A DNA stretch of 64,000 nucleotides from Chromatocurvus sp964613795 (GTDB lineage Bacteria; Pseudomonadota; Gammaproteobacteria; Pseudomonadales; Halieaceae). The stretch lies in assembly GCA_964613795.1 (NCBI GenBank), contig CAZTJR010000002.1, positions 62,001 through 126,000 of the forward strand, given 5' to 3'. Shown piece by piece: positions 44,103 to 53,540 of this stretch. Made by a program: the position numbers and the translations under genes. The notes under the pieces were generated by a model. It was given only the letters and a program-made list of their open reading frames with translations. It was not told the DNA's origin and made no database searches. Positions within the stretch are counted from its first letter, which is position 1; each line of letters opens with the position of its first letter.

Positions 44103-46865
44103 ATGGACAAGACTTTCCAACCCGCCGATATCGAAAGCCGCTGGTACTCGCACTGGGAGGACAGCGGCTACTTTGCCCCGCAGGGCGGGGAAACCCCCTA
44201 CTGCATCATGATTCCACCGCCCAACGTCACCGGCAGCCTGCACATGGGCCATGGCTTCCAGGAAGCGATCATGGATGCGCTCATCCGCTACCATCGCATG
44301 GCGGGCCACGACACCCTGTGGCAGGTGGGAACAGACCATGCCGGCATCGCCACCCAGATGATCGTCGAGCGACAGCTGCAGGCCGAGGGTAGCGATCGTC
44401 ACGAACTGGGCCGCGACGCGTTCATTGAACGGGTCTGGCAGTGGAAGGCGGAGTCTGGTGGCAATATCACTCGCCAGTTGCGTCGACTCGGGTCATCCCT
44501 GGACTGGTCGCGCGAGCGCTTCACAATGGATGACGGTTTCTCGGCGGCGGTGCAGGACGTGTTTATTCGTCTGTACCGGGAGGGCCTGATCTATCGAGGA
44601 CAGCGCCTGGTGAACTGGGATCCGGCTCTGCATACCGCAATTTCCGATCTGGAAGTGGTAGCAGAGGAAGAGCAGGGGCACCTGTGGTATTTCCGCTATC
44701 CCATGAGCGATGGCAGCGGCTACGTCAGCGTGGCCACCACGCGGCCTGAGACCATGCTGGGCGACAGTGCCATCGCGGTCAACCCGGATGATCCGCGATT
44801 TGCCCACCTGGTGGGCCGGCATGTGCGCCTGCCGCTGAGCGATCGCGATATTCCAGTGATTGCCGATGATTATGTCGATCCCGAGTTCGGCACCGGCTGT
44901 GTGAAGATCACGCCCGCCCACGACTTCAACGACTACGACATGGGTCAGCGCCACAATCTGGCGCTGATCAATATTCTCAACGCCGATGCCAGCATCAGCG
45001 ACGCAGCGCCCGAAGCATACCGGGGCATGGACCGATTCACTGCCCGCGAACAGATCGTCGACGACATGCAGCGTCTGGGGCTTCTGGAGAAGGTCGAGGC
45101 GCACACACTCAAGGTGCCTCGCGGTGATCGCAGCGGCGTGGTGATTGAGCCCTGGCTCACGAGGCAATGGTATGTGGATGCGCGCAAATTGGCGGCACCC
45201 GCCATCGCAGCCGTCGAGAATGGCGATATCCGCTTTGTCCCGAAGCAGTGGGAGAACACCTATTTTGCCTGGATGCGCGACATCCAGGACTGGTGCATCA
45301 GCCGGCAGCTGTGGTGGGGCCACCGTATTCCGGCCTGGTATGACGCCGAGGGCAATATCTATGTCGGACAGAGCGAAGAGGCCGTGCGCGAAGCACACGG
45401 CCTCCCCGAGGACACCCTTCTGCACCGCGATGAGGATGTACTGGATACCTGGTTCTCATCCGCCCTCTGGACCTTCGGCACCCTTGGCTGGCCCAAGGAG
45501 ACGCCGGAACTGGCGAAGTTCCACCCGACCTCGGTACTGGTGACCGGTTTTGACATCATTTTCTTCTGGGTGGCCCGGATGATCATGATGACGCTGCATC
45601 TGCGCGATGAAGTGCCGTTTCACGAGGTTTACGTCCATGGCCTGGTGCGCGATGCCGAGGGTCAGAAAATGTCAAAGTCAAAGGGCAATGTTCTCGATCC
45701 CATTGACCTGATCGACGGCATCGACCTCGAAAGCCTGGTGAACAAGCGCACCGCCGGCATGATGCAGCCGCAGCTGGCAAAGTCGATTGAGAAGGCAACC
45801 CGCAAACACTACCCTGATGGCATAGACGCCTACGGCACGGATGCCCTGCGTTTCACCTTTTACTCACTCGCCTCCACGGGCCGCGACATCAAGTTCGATA
45901 TCGGCCGCATTGAAGGCTACCGTAACTTTTGCAACAAGATATGGAACGCCGCCCGCTACGTATTGATGAACACCGAGGGCGAAGATTGCGGCCAGTCCGG
46001 GGACGATCCAGTCGAGCTGCATCTGGTCGACCGCTGGATTCAAAGCCGGCTGCAGGAGACCACAGCCGAAGTGCACCGTGCCGTCGGCAACTATCGTTTT
46101 GATCTTGCCGCCCAGGCGCTCTACGACTTCATCTGGAATGAATACTGCGACTGGTACCTGGAACTGTCAAAACCGGTGCTGCGCGATCCGCAGACGAGCG
46201 CCGCCGCACTGCGCGGAACCCGGCAGACGCTAATCCGGGTGCTGGAAACCTGGCTGCGTCTGCTGCATCCCTTCATGCCATTCATTACCGAGGAAATCTG
46301 GCAGGCCGTTGCACCCCTGGCAGCCGTCCGCGGGCCGAGCATCATGCTTCAGCCGCTGCCGCAGACCGAGGACGACCGCGTGGACAAGGCCGCGAACGCG
46401 GAGATAGAATGGCTCAAGTCGGTCATCCTGGGCGTGCGCACCATACGCGGCGAAATGAATGTCGGGCCCGGCGTCAAGGTACCGCTTCTGTTGCGCAATG
46501 GCGCAGCACAGGATAGACAACGCCTGGAAGACAATACGGCCTTCCTCACACAGATGGCACGGCTGGAGCGCATTGAATGGCTCGCTGGCGAGCCGCCCGC
46601 AGCGGCAACATCGGTTGTCGGTGAGCTGGAATTACTGGTACCGCTGGCCGGACTGATTGATATCGACGCTGAGCTGGCGAGGCTCGACCGCGAGACCGGC
46701 AAGTTATCAGAGGATATTGCGCGACTCGAGAAAAAACTGTCGAACGCCGGCTTTACAGAGAAGGCACCGGCTGCCGTGGTAGACAAAGAGCGCGAGAAGC
46801 TTGAGCAGCATCGCCAGACTCTGGCGAAGCTGGCCAGACAGCGGCTGTCGCTTGGCAGTGTATGA
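44103..46865 (+). CDS. valS: Valyl-tRNA synthetase
   Basis: The 920-residue class I synthetase starts MDKTFQPADIESRWYSHWE (ATG 44103). PPNVTGSLHMGHGF is the HIGH motif (near 41-54) and GQKMSKSKGNVLDP the KMSKS loop (near 520-533). The editing CP1 domain has TTRPETMLGDSAIAVNPDD. The anticodon-binding domain and the C-terminal coiled coil (IDAELARLDRETGKLSEDIARLEKKL) are complete. E. coli ValS has 951 residues. It lies 46 bases after holC. Confidence 0.98.
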   Translation: MDKTFQPADIESRWYSHWEDSGYFAPQGGETPYCIMIPPPNVTGSLHMGHGFQEAIMDALIRYHRMAGHDTLWQVGTDHAGIATQMIVERQLQAEGSDRHELGRDAFIERVWQWKAESGGNITRQLRRLGSSLDWSRERFTMDDGFSAAVQDVFIRLYREGLIYRGQRLVNWDPALHTAISDLEVVAEEEQGHLWYFRYPMSDGSGYVSVATTRPETMLGDSAIAVNPDDPRFAHLVGRHVRLPLSDRDIPVIADDYVDPEFGTGCVKITPAHDFNDYDMGQRHNLALINILNADASISDAAPEAYRGMDRFTAREQIVDDMQRLGLLEKVEAHTLKVPRGDRSGVVIEPWLTRQWYVDARKLAAPAIAAVENGDIRFVPKQWENTYFAWMRDIQDWCISRQLWWGHRIPAWYDAEGNIYVGQSEEAVREAHGLPEDTLLHRDEDVLDTWFSSALWTFGTLGWPKETPELAKFHPTSVLVTGFDIIFFWVARMIMMTLHLRDEVPFHEVYVHGLVRDAEGQKMSKSKGNVLDPIDLIDGIDLESLVNKRTAGMMQPQLAKSIEKATRKHYPDGIDAYGTDALRFTFYSLASTGRDIKFDIGRIEGYRNFCNKIWNAARYVLMNTEGEDCGQSGDDPVELHLVDRWIQSRLQETTAEVHRAVGNYRFDLAAQALYDFIWNEYCDWYLELSKPVLRDPQTSAAALRGTRQTLIRVLETWLRLLHPFMPFITEEIWQAVAPLAAVRGPSIMLQPLPQTEDDRVDKAANAEIEWLKSVILGVRTIRGEMNVGPGVKVPLLLRNGAAQDRQRLEDNTAFLTQMARLERIEWLAGEPPAAATSVVGELELLVPLAGLIDIDAELARLDRETGKLSEDIARLEKKLSNAGFTEKAPAAVVDKEREKLEQHRQTLAKLARQRLSLGSV

Positions 46866-46940
46866 ACGTCAGAGAATAACAAGGTGATGGACCACCAGGT
46901 CCTGCGAAAACAATAACAGCGTAACATCGAGGGATGCAGC

Positions 46941-47153
46941 ATGGGAGAACGTGTCAACGGCACGGTAAAATGGTTCAACAACGCCAAGGGTTTCGGATTT
47001 ATCACGCAGGGGGAAAACGACGAGGATGTGTTCGTGCATTTCCGTTCGATTCAGGGTGATGGCTACAAAACGCTGGACGAAGGACAGACAGTGGAATTCA
47101 CATTGGCGCACGGCCCCAAAGGACTGCAGGCAGAAGACGTCACCAAGCTTTAG
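46941..47153 (+). CDS. Cold-shock protein, CspA family
   Basis: The 70-residue protein is a single cold-shock domain: NGTVKWFNNAKGFGFITQ with RNP1 (KGFGFI), DVFVHFRSIQ with RNP2 (VFVHF), and AHGPKGLQAEDVTKL at the end. It binds single-stranded nucleic acid and opens RNA structure. It is a short single-gene unit 75 bases after valS, with a potential structured leader. A second cold-shock-domain gene follows in the same direction 152 bases on. Confidence 0.95.
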   Translation: MGERVNGTVKWFNNAKGFGFITQGENDEDVFVHFRSIQGDGYKTLDEGQTVEFTLAHGPKGLQAEDVTKL

Positions 47154-47305
47154 CTGATCTTTACACCGGGCGGGAGACACAACGCGCCTGAAAGACTGAA
47201 GCCGCCAGACCAACGCAGAGTTTCTGCAAACCACCAGCGCATCGCTGACAGCAAAGGCGTGGCGGTGCGTAACGCATTCATCAACGTGTTAACACAAGGA
47301 GCATC

Positions 47306-47812
47306 ATGTCTATTTCAGGCAAACTGGTTATCGCCATCGCCATCGCCATACTGGTATTCATCGCCACAACACTCATGCAGGGTAGCAAAGATCCGGATCT
47401 GCTACTGGGCCTGGCGTTCATCATCGCCACCTGCGCATCCGTCATCGCCACGCACCGCCCGCTCGTGTCAAAGGCCGCCGCAGAGGCCGTCGTTGCACCG
47501 GGCGCGGACACGTCGAAAAAGGCACCGCAGCAGCGCAAGGAATCCCGCGCTCAGTCCCGGGAGCCTTCGCGGCAGAAGCCGCAGAAACAACAGAAGAGCG
47601 GCGGCAAGCGGGAAGAAGGCCAAGTCAAGTGGTTCAACGCTTCCAAGGGCTTTGGCTTTATTACGCTCGACGGCGGCGATGAGGTCTTCGTCCATTTTCG
47701 CTCAATTCGCGGTGAGGGAAGACGCAGTCTGCGCGACGGCCAGCGGGTATCACTGGCGGTAGCGAAGACCGAAAAAGGACCGCAGGCGGAAGACGTTGAA
47801 ACGCTTGACTGA
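47306..47812 (+). CDS. Membrane-anchored cold-shock-domain protein
   Basis: The 168-residue protein has two membrane helices (residues about 6-24 and 31-49), then a basic, Gln/Lys/Arg-rich linker (about 65-104). The C-terminal cold-shock domain has GQVKWFNASKGFGFITLDGGDEVFVHFRSIRGEGRRSL, with both RNP motifs intact. It would place an RNA-binding domain on the cytoplasmic face of the inner membrane. CSD proteins with a C-terminal DUF1294 membrane part are well known; this N-terminal two-helix layout is less so. It follows the CspA-like gene and probably arose from a duplicate of it. Confidence 0.85.
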   Translation: MSISGKLVIAIAIAILVFIATTLMQGSKDPDLLLGLAFIIATCASVIATHRPLVSKAAAEAVVAPGADTSKKAPQQRKESRAQSREPSRQKPQKQQKSGGKREEGQVKWFNASKGFGFITLDGGDEVFVHFRSIRGEGRRSLRDGQRVSLAVAKTEKGPQAEDVETLD

Positions 47813-47860
47813 GCACGTGCGCGCAAAAAACGACGCCATGGCTACCGGAGACGCCTCACA

Positions 47861-48475
47861 ATGACGGTAAAAACACTGCGGCGTTTCCGCGGCGTATTGA
47901 TGCCTACCGCTTCCCATCCGGACATACGCGCTGTTAAGCGGCGCGCTGCCCAGCCGGGGATACATGGCAATAAACTGTGGAAATCCAGCTGCCTGGTCAT
48001 CGACTACCTGCATCGCAACCCTCCCGCCAGCTCCAACGCCGTTATTGATGTCGGCTGTGGCTGGGGCATTGGCGGCGTATGGTGCGCACAGAAATACGGC
48101 GCGCACGTAACATCGGTAGACGCCGACCACGCGGTATTCCCCTTTCTTGAGGTAGTGGCGCGACTGAACGGTGTTGAGACAACGCCCGAGGCCCGCCGGT
48201 TCGAACAGCTCACAACGCGCCAGCTGGCTCAATACGACATGCTGATCGGGGCCGACATCTGCTTCTGGGATGAACTGGTGAAACCTGTTTACAACATGGT
48301 CAATCGGGCCATTCGTGCTGGAGTTGGACAGATCATTCTCGCCGATCCCGAGCGACCTACATTCGTCGAGATGGCCGAGCGCGTAATCGACCGGCACGGC
48401 GGCGAACTGCTGGAATGGCAAACGCGCGGCCCGATGAGCGCACGCGGGGTTCTACTGGTGATCGAGAACCGCTGA
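47861..48475 (+). CDS. Class I SAM-dependent methyltransferase (Nnt1/lysine-methyltransferase-like)
   Basis: The 204-residue product has the SAM-binding motif I AVIDVGCGWGIGGVWCAQKYG (near 61-80), an acidic residue after beta 2 (SVDADHAVFPFLE), and YDMLIGADICFWDELVKPVYNMVN as motif II/post-II. The last resembles protein N-lysine and nicotinamide methyltransferases, where the 'GADxxY/FW' element follows beta 4. Target unknown. It ends 6 bases from the convergent TPR gene. I am sure of the fold and not of the substrate. Confidence 0.82.
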   Translation: MTVKTLRRFRGVLMPTASHPDIRAVKRRAAQPGIHGNKLWKSSCLVIDYLHRNPPASSNAVIDVGCGWGIGGVWCAQKYGAHVTSVDADHAVFPFLEVVARLNGVETTPEARRFEQLTTRQLAQYDMLIGADICFWDELVKPVYNMVNRAIRAGVGQIILADPERPTFVEMAERVIDRHGGELLEWQTRGPMSARGVLLVIENR

Positions 48476-48481
48476 CAGCAG

Positions 48482-49798
48482 TCAGTTATAGATTTCGTAG
48501 TCGCGCTGCAGCCCTTCCACAGCCACCGGCTGGCCGCCGTCAAACCGTGGCCGGAAACGCATATCGCGCAGTTCCCTGACCGCCACAATCGCTGCACTGT
48601 CCGGCCCGGCAAGAATCGACGCTGTAGCGCGGCGCACCTGCCCCCGCTCGCTCACATCGAACACTGCCCGCACAAGAGAAATATCAGTGGCATTCCCGGG
48701 TTGCCAGAAGGCGCCATTATCGGGCAGCTCCACCGGCTCGCCGAACCACTCGGCGAGCCGTTCATCCTCCCCGGCGTCATGCAGCAGAAAAGCGGCCCTG
48801 CGCCAGGCCTCGTCGGCGCGACGCCAGCTGCCATTCCACTGCTCCCAGTCTCCAAGGTCGCGATACAGTGCGGCGCGCGCAACCGGCGACTCGACTTGCT
48901 CGGCCAGCGAGGCCAGCAGCTCTGCGCCGGTCGCTACCGCCGATCGCTGCAGGGATAGGAGGCGGTCACGATGGACATCCTCCGGTAATAGCTCCTGACG
49001 GCGGCTGCGCCGCGGCGACAGCACGGACAGACTTTCGCGCACCTGCGGCAGGACCCGGGCCTGCACCAGATAAAGGTTTTTGAGCTGACTCTGAACGAGA
49101 TCCTGCCGTGTTTGGAGGGGTGCTCCCTCGGCGTTGGCTCGCGCCAGCAGCTCGGTATTCAAGCGGAACAGCTCCAGCAGCTCACGGTCCGGATTGCGGC
49201 TGTCTGCCGTGCGCAGCAACTCCCGCTGCCAGCGCAGGTACTCCAGGGCAACGCGCCAGCGCTCTTCATCCTCCTTGTCATCTGCTGCCAGCCACCCCAG
49301 GCGGTAATAATAGCCATAGAGATCATCGAGCCCCTCGCGATCGCCAAGAGCGCGCTGCAGCTGCAGCATGGCACGCACAATCGTCATCTGAGCGGGACTG
49401 GCCAGGCCCGTATTCACGCGAAGAACATGCAGGCTGCGCCGGTAAAGCGCCAGCGCCTCGCCGAAACGGCCTTCAGCAACCCGCTGCCGCGCGAGATCCG
49501 CCAGCGGTTCCTCAAGCCCGCTGGCGTAGGGGCCGCCGGCGGCCTCGAGAGCCTCTACCTGCGCCTGCCATTGCGTTACGGCGTCCTGCGCTTGCGCATC
49601 TCCCTTCTCTACGTTTTCGCGCTGATCAGTCGCGGAAAACACCGTCAGCGAAGGGTCTATCTGCGCCTCAGCCCAGTCAGCCCCTCTTCGGACCATGCGC
49701 TCTCCGTAGCTGGCGGGCTCGCGCGCCAGCGCGGCGACCGAGGCAACAAGGACAGTCAGTAGCACCAGGCCACTGGAAATCGTTTTCAACATCAGCAA
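48482..49798 (-). CDS. Exported TPR-like protein with TonB-C-like C-terminus
   Basis: The 438-residue product has a signal sequence (TISSGLVLLTVLVASVAALA). Helical repeats of TPR type follow from about residue 90 to 340 (ARQRVAEGRFGEALALYRRSLHVLR; RAALYRDLGDWEQWNGSWRRADEAWRRAAFLL). The C-terminal 70 residues (ISLVRAVFDVSERGQVRRATA...LRDMRFRPRFDGGQPVAVEGLQRDYEIYN) match the fold of the TonB C-terminal domain: 'FxVxxxGxVxxxxV' then 'RFxPxxxxGxPV'. It has no N-terminal anchor helix besides the signal peptide, so it is likely a periplasmic scaffold and not an energy transducer. It ends 6 bases from the methyltransferase stop. Confidence 0.78.
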   Translation of the reverse strand: MLMLKTISSGLVLLTVLVASVAALAREPASYGERMVRRGADWAEAQIDPSLTVFSATDQRENVEKGDAQAQDAVTQWQAQVEALEAAGGPYASGLEEPLADLARQRVAEGRFGEALALYRRSLHVLRVNTGLASPAQMTIVRAMLQLQRALGDREGLDDLYGYYYRLGWLAADDKEDEERWRVALEYLRWQRELLRTADSRNPDRELLELFRLNTELLARANAEGAPLQTRQDLVQSQLKNLYLVQARVLPQVRESLSVLSPRRSRRQELLPEDVHRDRLLSLQRSAVATGAELLASLAEQVESPVARAALYRDLGDWEQWNGSWRRADEAWRRAAFLLHDAGEDERLAEWFGEPVELPDNGAFWQPGNATDISLVRAVFDVSERGQVRRATASILAGPDSAAIVAVRELRDMRFRPRFDGGQPVAVEGLQRDYEIYN

Positions 49799-49906
49799 AG
49801 AGACTCCGGTGGGTCACATCGATCGGCCCGAGTCCGATATAATGCGCGCTTTGTCATGTTACACAACGCGCCAGGCACGTCACGCCTGGGCAGTCTGCAG
49901 GAGTTT

Positions 49907-50731
49907 ATGGGCAAGCAAAAGCGTCGCGACATCCCCCGCTTCGATACCGCAATCATCGAAACACACTGTCACTTGGACTATTTCGATGACGATCAGTTCG
50001 CCGCCGTCATAGAGCGGGCGGCGTCGAGCGGCATCGAAAAGCTGATCACTATTGCCGTGTCACCCGACAATCTGTCGACCGTCGTCTCACTGACCGAGAG
50101 GGATACTCGCGTCTGGGGAACGCAGGGTATTCATCCGCATGAGGCGTCGGGCTTCAGCGATCAGGTAGCCGAGCTTATCGTCTCCAACCTGTCACACCCC
50201 CGCATACTGGCTGTGGGTGAGATAGGCCTTGACTACTATTACGACCACACCGATCGAGCGAGTCAAAGAGAAGCGTTCCGCGCCCAGCTGGCCATTGCCG
50301 CCAGCCAGGATTACCCGGTGGTGATACACAGTCGCGAGGCCGACGACGACACGCGGGCGATTCTCGAAGAATTCCTGCCCGATCTGTCCCGGCGCGGCGT
50401 CATCCACAGTTTCACGTCGGGGCAGGCGCTGGCGGAGTTCTGTCTGGACGCCGGCTTCATGCTGGGGTTCAACGGTATCGTCACGTTCAACTCAGCGCAG
50501 AATGTGCGTGATATCGTTGCCATAACGCCGCTTGAACAACTCCTGCTCGAGACCGATTCACCGTATCTGACGCCGGTGCCCTACCGCGGTCGCCCTAATG
50601 AGCCCTGTTACCTGCCTTTCGTCGCGGAAAAAATTGCCGCTATAAAGGCGCTGTCCACAGAGGCGCTTCTCAGGCAGGCCTACGACAACAGCCAGCGGCT
50701 GTTTTTCCCAAACACTATCGCGGAGTCCTGA
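49907..50731 (+). CDS. TatD-family metal-dependent hydrolase/DNase
   Basis: The 274-residue TIM-barrel enzyme has metal ligands in IIETHCHLDYF (HxH), GIHPHEA, GEIGLDYYY (Glu), VIHSREADDD (His), IHSFTSG (His) and LETDSPYLTP (Asp). All family positions are present. TatD relatives are 3'-5' exonucleases or deacylases acting in DNA repair and D-amino-acid metabolism. ATG 49907 is preferred; CAGGAG is just upstream. It is closely followed by rapA, with 5 bases between stop and start. Confidence 0.92.
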   Translation: MGKQKRRDIPRFDTAIIETHCHLDYFDDDQFAAVIERAASSGIEKLITIAVSPDNLSTVVSLTERDTRVWGTQGIHPHEASGFSDQVAELIVSNLSHPRILAVGEIGLDYYYDHTDRASQREAFRAQLAIAASQDYPVVIHSREADDDTRAILEEFLPDLSRRGVIHSFTSGQALAEFCLDAGFMLGFNGIVTFNSAQNVRDIVAITPLEQLLLETDSPYLTPVPYRGRPNEPCYLPFVAEKIAAIKALSTEALLRQAYDNSQRLFFPNTIAES

Positions 50732-50736
50732 CGGGC

Positions 50737-53496
50737 ATGGAATACATTATTGGACAGCGCTGGGTCAGCCATGCCGACATGCAGCTGGGACTTGGCATCG
50801 TGGTTGGCCTTGAGGATCGGCGGGTTACGCTGAGCTTTCCGGCGGTCGGTGAGGAGCGCACCTATGCCGCACACAATGCACCGCTGACCCGGCTTCGCTT
50901 CAAGAAAGAAGACACGGTAGAAACCGCCGATGGTCGCCGCTTCGAAGTCACTGACGTCATTGAGAAAGCCGGTCTGCTGGCCTATGCCGGCGTCGACGAA
51001 CAGGGCAACGAACACCGGGCATCGGAGGTGGAACTCGACGCTTTCGTACAGCTTACAACACCCCAGCAGCGCCTGCTCAACGGCCACTTTGACGGGCACG
51101 CCGAGTTCGGCCTGCGCGTCGCCACCTGCATGCAGCTTGACCGGCTGCAGCGGGGCGAGGTCCGCGGCCTCCTCGGATCACGCACCAGCCTGCTGCCACA
51201 CCAGGTGTATATCGCCAGTGAGGTTGGCCAGCGCCATGCACCGCGCGTACTGCTTGCCGACGAGGTGGGCCTCGGCAAGACTATCGAGGCCGGCATGATC
51301 ATCCATCGCCAGCTGCTCACTGGCCGCAGCGAACGGGTGCTGGTGCTGGTGCCGGCGCCGCTGCTGCACCAGTGGCTGGTGGAGATGCTGCGTCGCTTCA
51401 ATCTGCATTTTGCTCTGTTTGATGAAGAGCGACTGCAGCAGCACGAGGGCGACAATCCCTTCGAGACAGAGCAGCTGGTGCTCGCCAGTACCGTCCTGTT
51501 CCGCCGCTCGCCCGCTGCGCGCGCGCTCGCACTGGCGGCGGACTGGGATATGGTGGTGGTGGACGAGGCACATCACCTGCAGTGGTCGGAAGACGCCCCC
51601 GGCGAGGACTATCAGTTTGTCGACACCCTGTCACGACACGCCGCCGGACTGCTACTGCTGACGGCGACCCCCGAGCAGGTCGGACAGGAAAGCCACTTCG
51701 CCCGCCTGCAGCTGCTGGATCCCGCGCGCTTCCGTGACATTGACCAGTTCCGGCAGCAGGAGGCCGAATACCGTCGCTGGAGCCGTGTCATTGAGCAGCT
51801 GGAGGCCGGAGAGACGCCGACCGAGCTGCCGCAGGACCTGGACCCGGCGCTGCCAGCCGAAGACCTGATACCACGCATCCTCGATCGCCACGGCACCGGT
51901 CGCGTGCTGTTCCGCAATACCCGGGACAGCGTCGGCGGTTTCCCGGAGCGACGCCTCGCTGCCGCGCCAATCGCCCCCCCACCCGGACTGCACACGGCGC
52001 AGGATCCGCTGCAGGCGCTGTACCCCGAACGCTTCGAAAGCAGCGACGACTGGGTGCAGACAGACCCGCGAGTAGCCTGGCTGACGTCGACGCTGAAGGC
52101 CATGCGCCCGGCCAAAGCACTTATCATCTGCTCTGCTGCAGAAACTGCCATCGCGCTGGAGCACTACCTTCACCTGCGTGCCGGCATCCGCTCAGCGGCC
52201 TTTCATGAGGGCCTGTCAATCATTGAGCGCGATCGCGCCGCTGCCTACTTCGCCGATACCGAGAACGGCGCGCAGACGCTGGTCTGCTCGGAAATCGGCA
52301 GCGAGGGCCGCAACTTTCAGTTCTCGCAGCATCTGGTGCTGTTCGACCTGCCCTTGAACCCGGATCTGCTGGAACAGCGAATCGGGCGCCTGGACCGTAT
52401 CGGGCAGCGCGGCGATATCACGATTCACGTGCCTTATTTTCAGGATACTGCCCAGGAAACCCTGTTCCGCTGGCTCCACGAAGGACTCGATATCTTCCGC
52501 AACAGCTGTTCGGCGGGACAGATGATCTACAGCCGCTTCAGCGAACCCCTGCTGAATGCGCTTGGCGGTGACAAGACCGATTTCGACGCACTGCTGACGG
52601 AAACCCGAGAGTTCACCGACATCACCAAGCGGGAACTGCGCGCAGGCAGGGACCGTCTGCTTGAACGAAACTCCTGTCACAAGGGCGAGGCCGAGGCGCT
52701 TATCCGGGAAATTGAGGCATCCGAATCATCTACCGTGCTGGAGACCTATTTTACCGGCCTGTGCGACATTATCGGCGTTGAGCACGAACACCACTCGGCG
52801 CACTCCCTGGTGCTGCGACCAGGTGAACACATGCTCATGCCGGAGTTTCCGCATTTACCCGAGGAGGGGCGTACAGTCACCTTCGACCGCAGCGTCGCTC
52901 TCGCCCGCGAAGATATGGCGTTTCTCACCTGGGAGCATCCCATGGTGTCCGAGAGCATGGAGGGAATACTCTCCACGGAGCTTGGCAACACGGCAATCGG
53001 CACCATCGCGCTGAAAGGCGTCGCCCCGGGTTCGCTGCTCCTTGAATCCCTGTTCACCGTAAGCTGTCCGGCTCCGCGCCAGCTTCAGCTGCAGCGATTC
53101 CTGTCTCTCTCCCCGCTCCGTATTCTGGTCGATCACCAGGGCCGCGACCTGTCGGGCCTCATGCCGCACGACAAATTGAGCGACCTGGTGACCCGGGTCA
53201 ATCGCAGTACCGGGCTTGCCATCATCAAGCAGGTACGCAACCAGGTCGAGGAGCACCTGAACGCAGCAACCGGCATTGCCGGAACGCAGCTACGGGCCGT
53301 CATCGCCGGGGCGCGCGATGCCGCGGATAACAACCTGCGGGAGGAAATCGAGCGCCTCGAAGCGCTGCAGCGGATCAATCCACAGGTGCGTCAGGATGAG
53401 ATTGATCACCTGCGCTGGCAGCGCGAGGAAAGCCTGCGACTGATCGACCGTGCCAGTCTGCAGCTCCAGGCCGTCAGACTGATTGTCACGCGCTGA
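50737..53496 (+). CDS. rapA: RNA polymerase-associated helicase-like ATPase RapA
   Basis: The 919-residue SWI2/SNF2 protein recycles RNA polymerase after transcription. It has two N-terminal Tudor-like domains (YIIGQRWVSHADMQLGLGIVVGLEDRRVTLSFPA), Walker A LADEVGLGKTIEAG (near residue 182), the DEAH box VVDEAHHL (near 273), motif III LLLTATPEQVG, and motif VI EQRIGRLDRIGQRGDI (near 546). The C-terminal RapA-specific part runs to the end. E. coli RapA has 968 residues. It is in the same direction as tatD and probably in one transcript. Confidence 0.96.
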   Translation: MEYIIGQRWVSHADMQLGLGIVVGLEDRRVTLSFPAVGEERTYAAHNAPLTRLRFKKEDTVETADGRRFEVTDVIEKAGLLAYAGVDEQGNEHRASEVELDAFVQLTTPQQRLLNGHFDGHAEFGLRVATCMQLDRLQRGEVRGLLGSRTSLLPHQVYIASEVGQRHAPRVLLADEVGLGKTIEAGMIIHRQLLTGRSERVLVLVPAPLLHQWLVEMLRRFNLHFALFDEERLQQHEGDNPFETEQLVLASTVLFRRSPAARALALAADWDMVVVDEAHHLQWSEDAPGEDYQFVDTLSRHAAGLLLLTATPEQVGQESHFARLQLLDPARFRDIDQFRQQEAEYRRWSRVIEQLEAGETPTELPQDLDPALPAEDLIPRILDRHGTGRVLFRNTRDSVGGFPERRLAAAPIAPPPGLHTAQDPLQALYPERFESSDDWVQTDPRVAWLTSTLKAMRPAKALIICSAAETAIALEHYLHLRAGIRSAAFHEGLSIIERDRAAAYFADTENGAQTLVCSEIGSEGRNFQFSQHLVLFDLPLNPDLLEQRIGRLDRIGQRGDITIHVPYFQDTAQETLFRWLHEGLDIFRNSCSAGQMIYSRFSEPLLNALGGDKTDFDALLTETREFTDITKRELRAGRDRLLERNSCHKGEAEALIREIEASESSTVLETYFTGLCDIIGVEHEHHSAHSLVLRPGEHMLMPEFPHLPEEGRTVTFDRSVALAREDMAFLTWEHPMVSESMEGILSTELGNTAIGTIALKGVAPGSLLLESLFTVSCPAPRQLQLQRFLSLSPLRILVDHQGRDLSGLMPHDKLSDLVTRVNRSTGLAIIKQVRNQVEEHLNAATGIAGTQLRAVIAGARDAADNNLREEIERLEALQRINPQVRQDEIDHLRWQREESLRLIDRASLQLQAVRLIVTR

Positions 53497-53540
53497 TTGC
53501 CGTCCCCATGGCATGTATTACTGCCGGCGAGACAAGCCAT

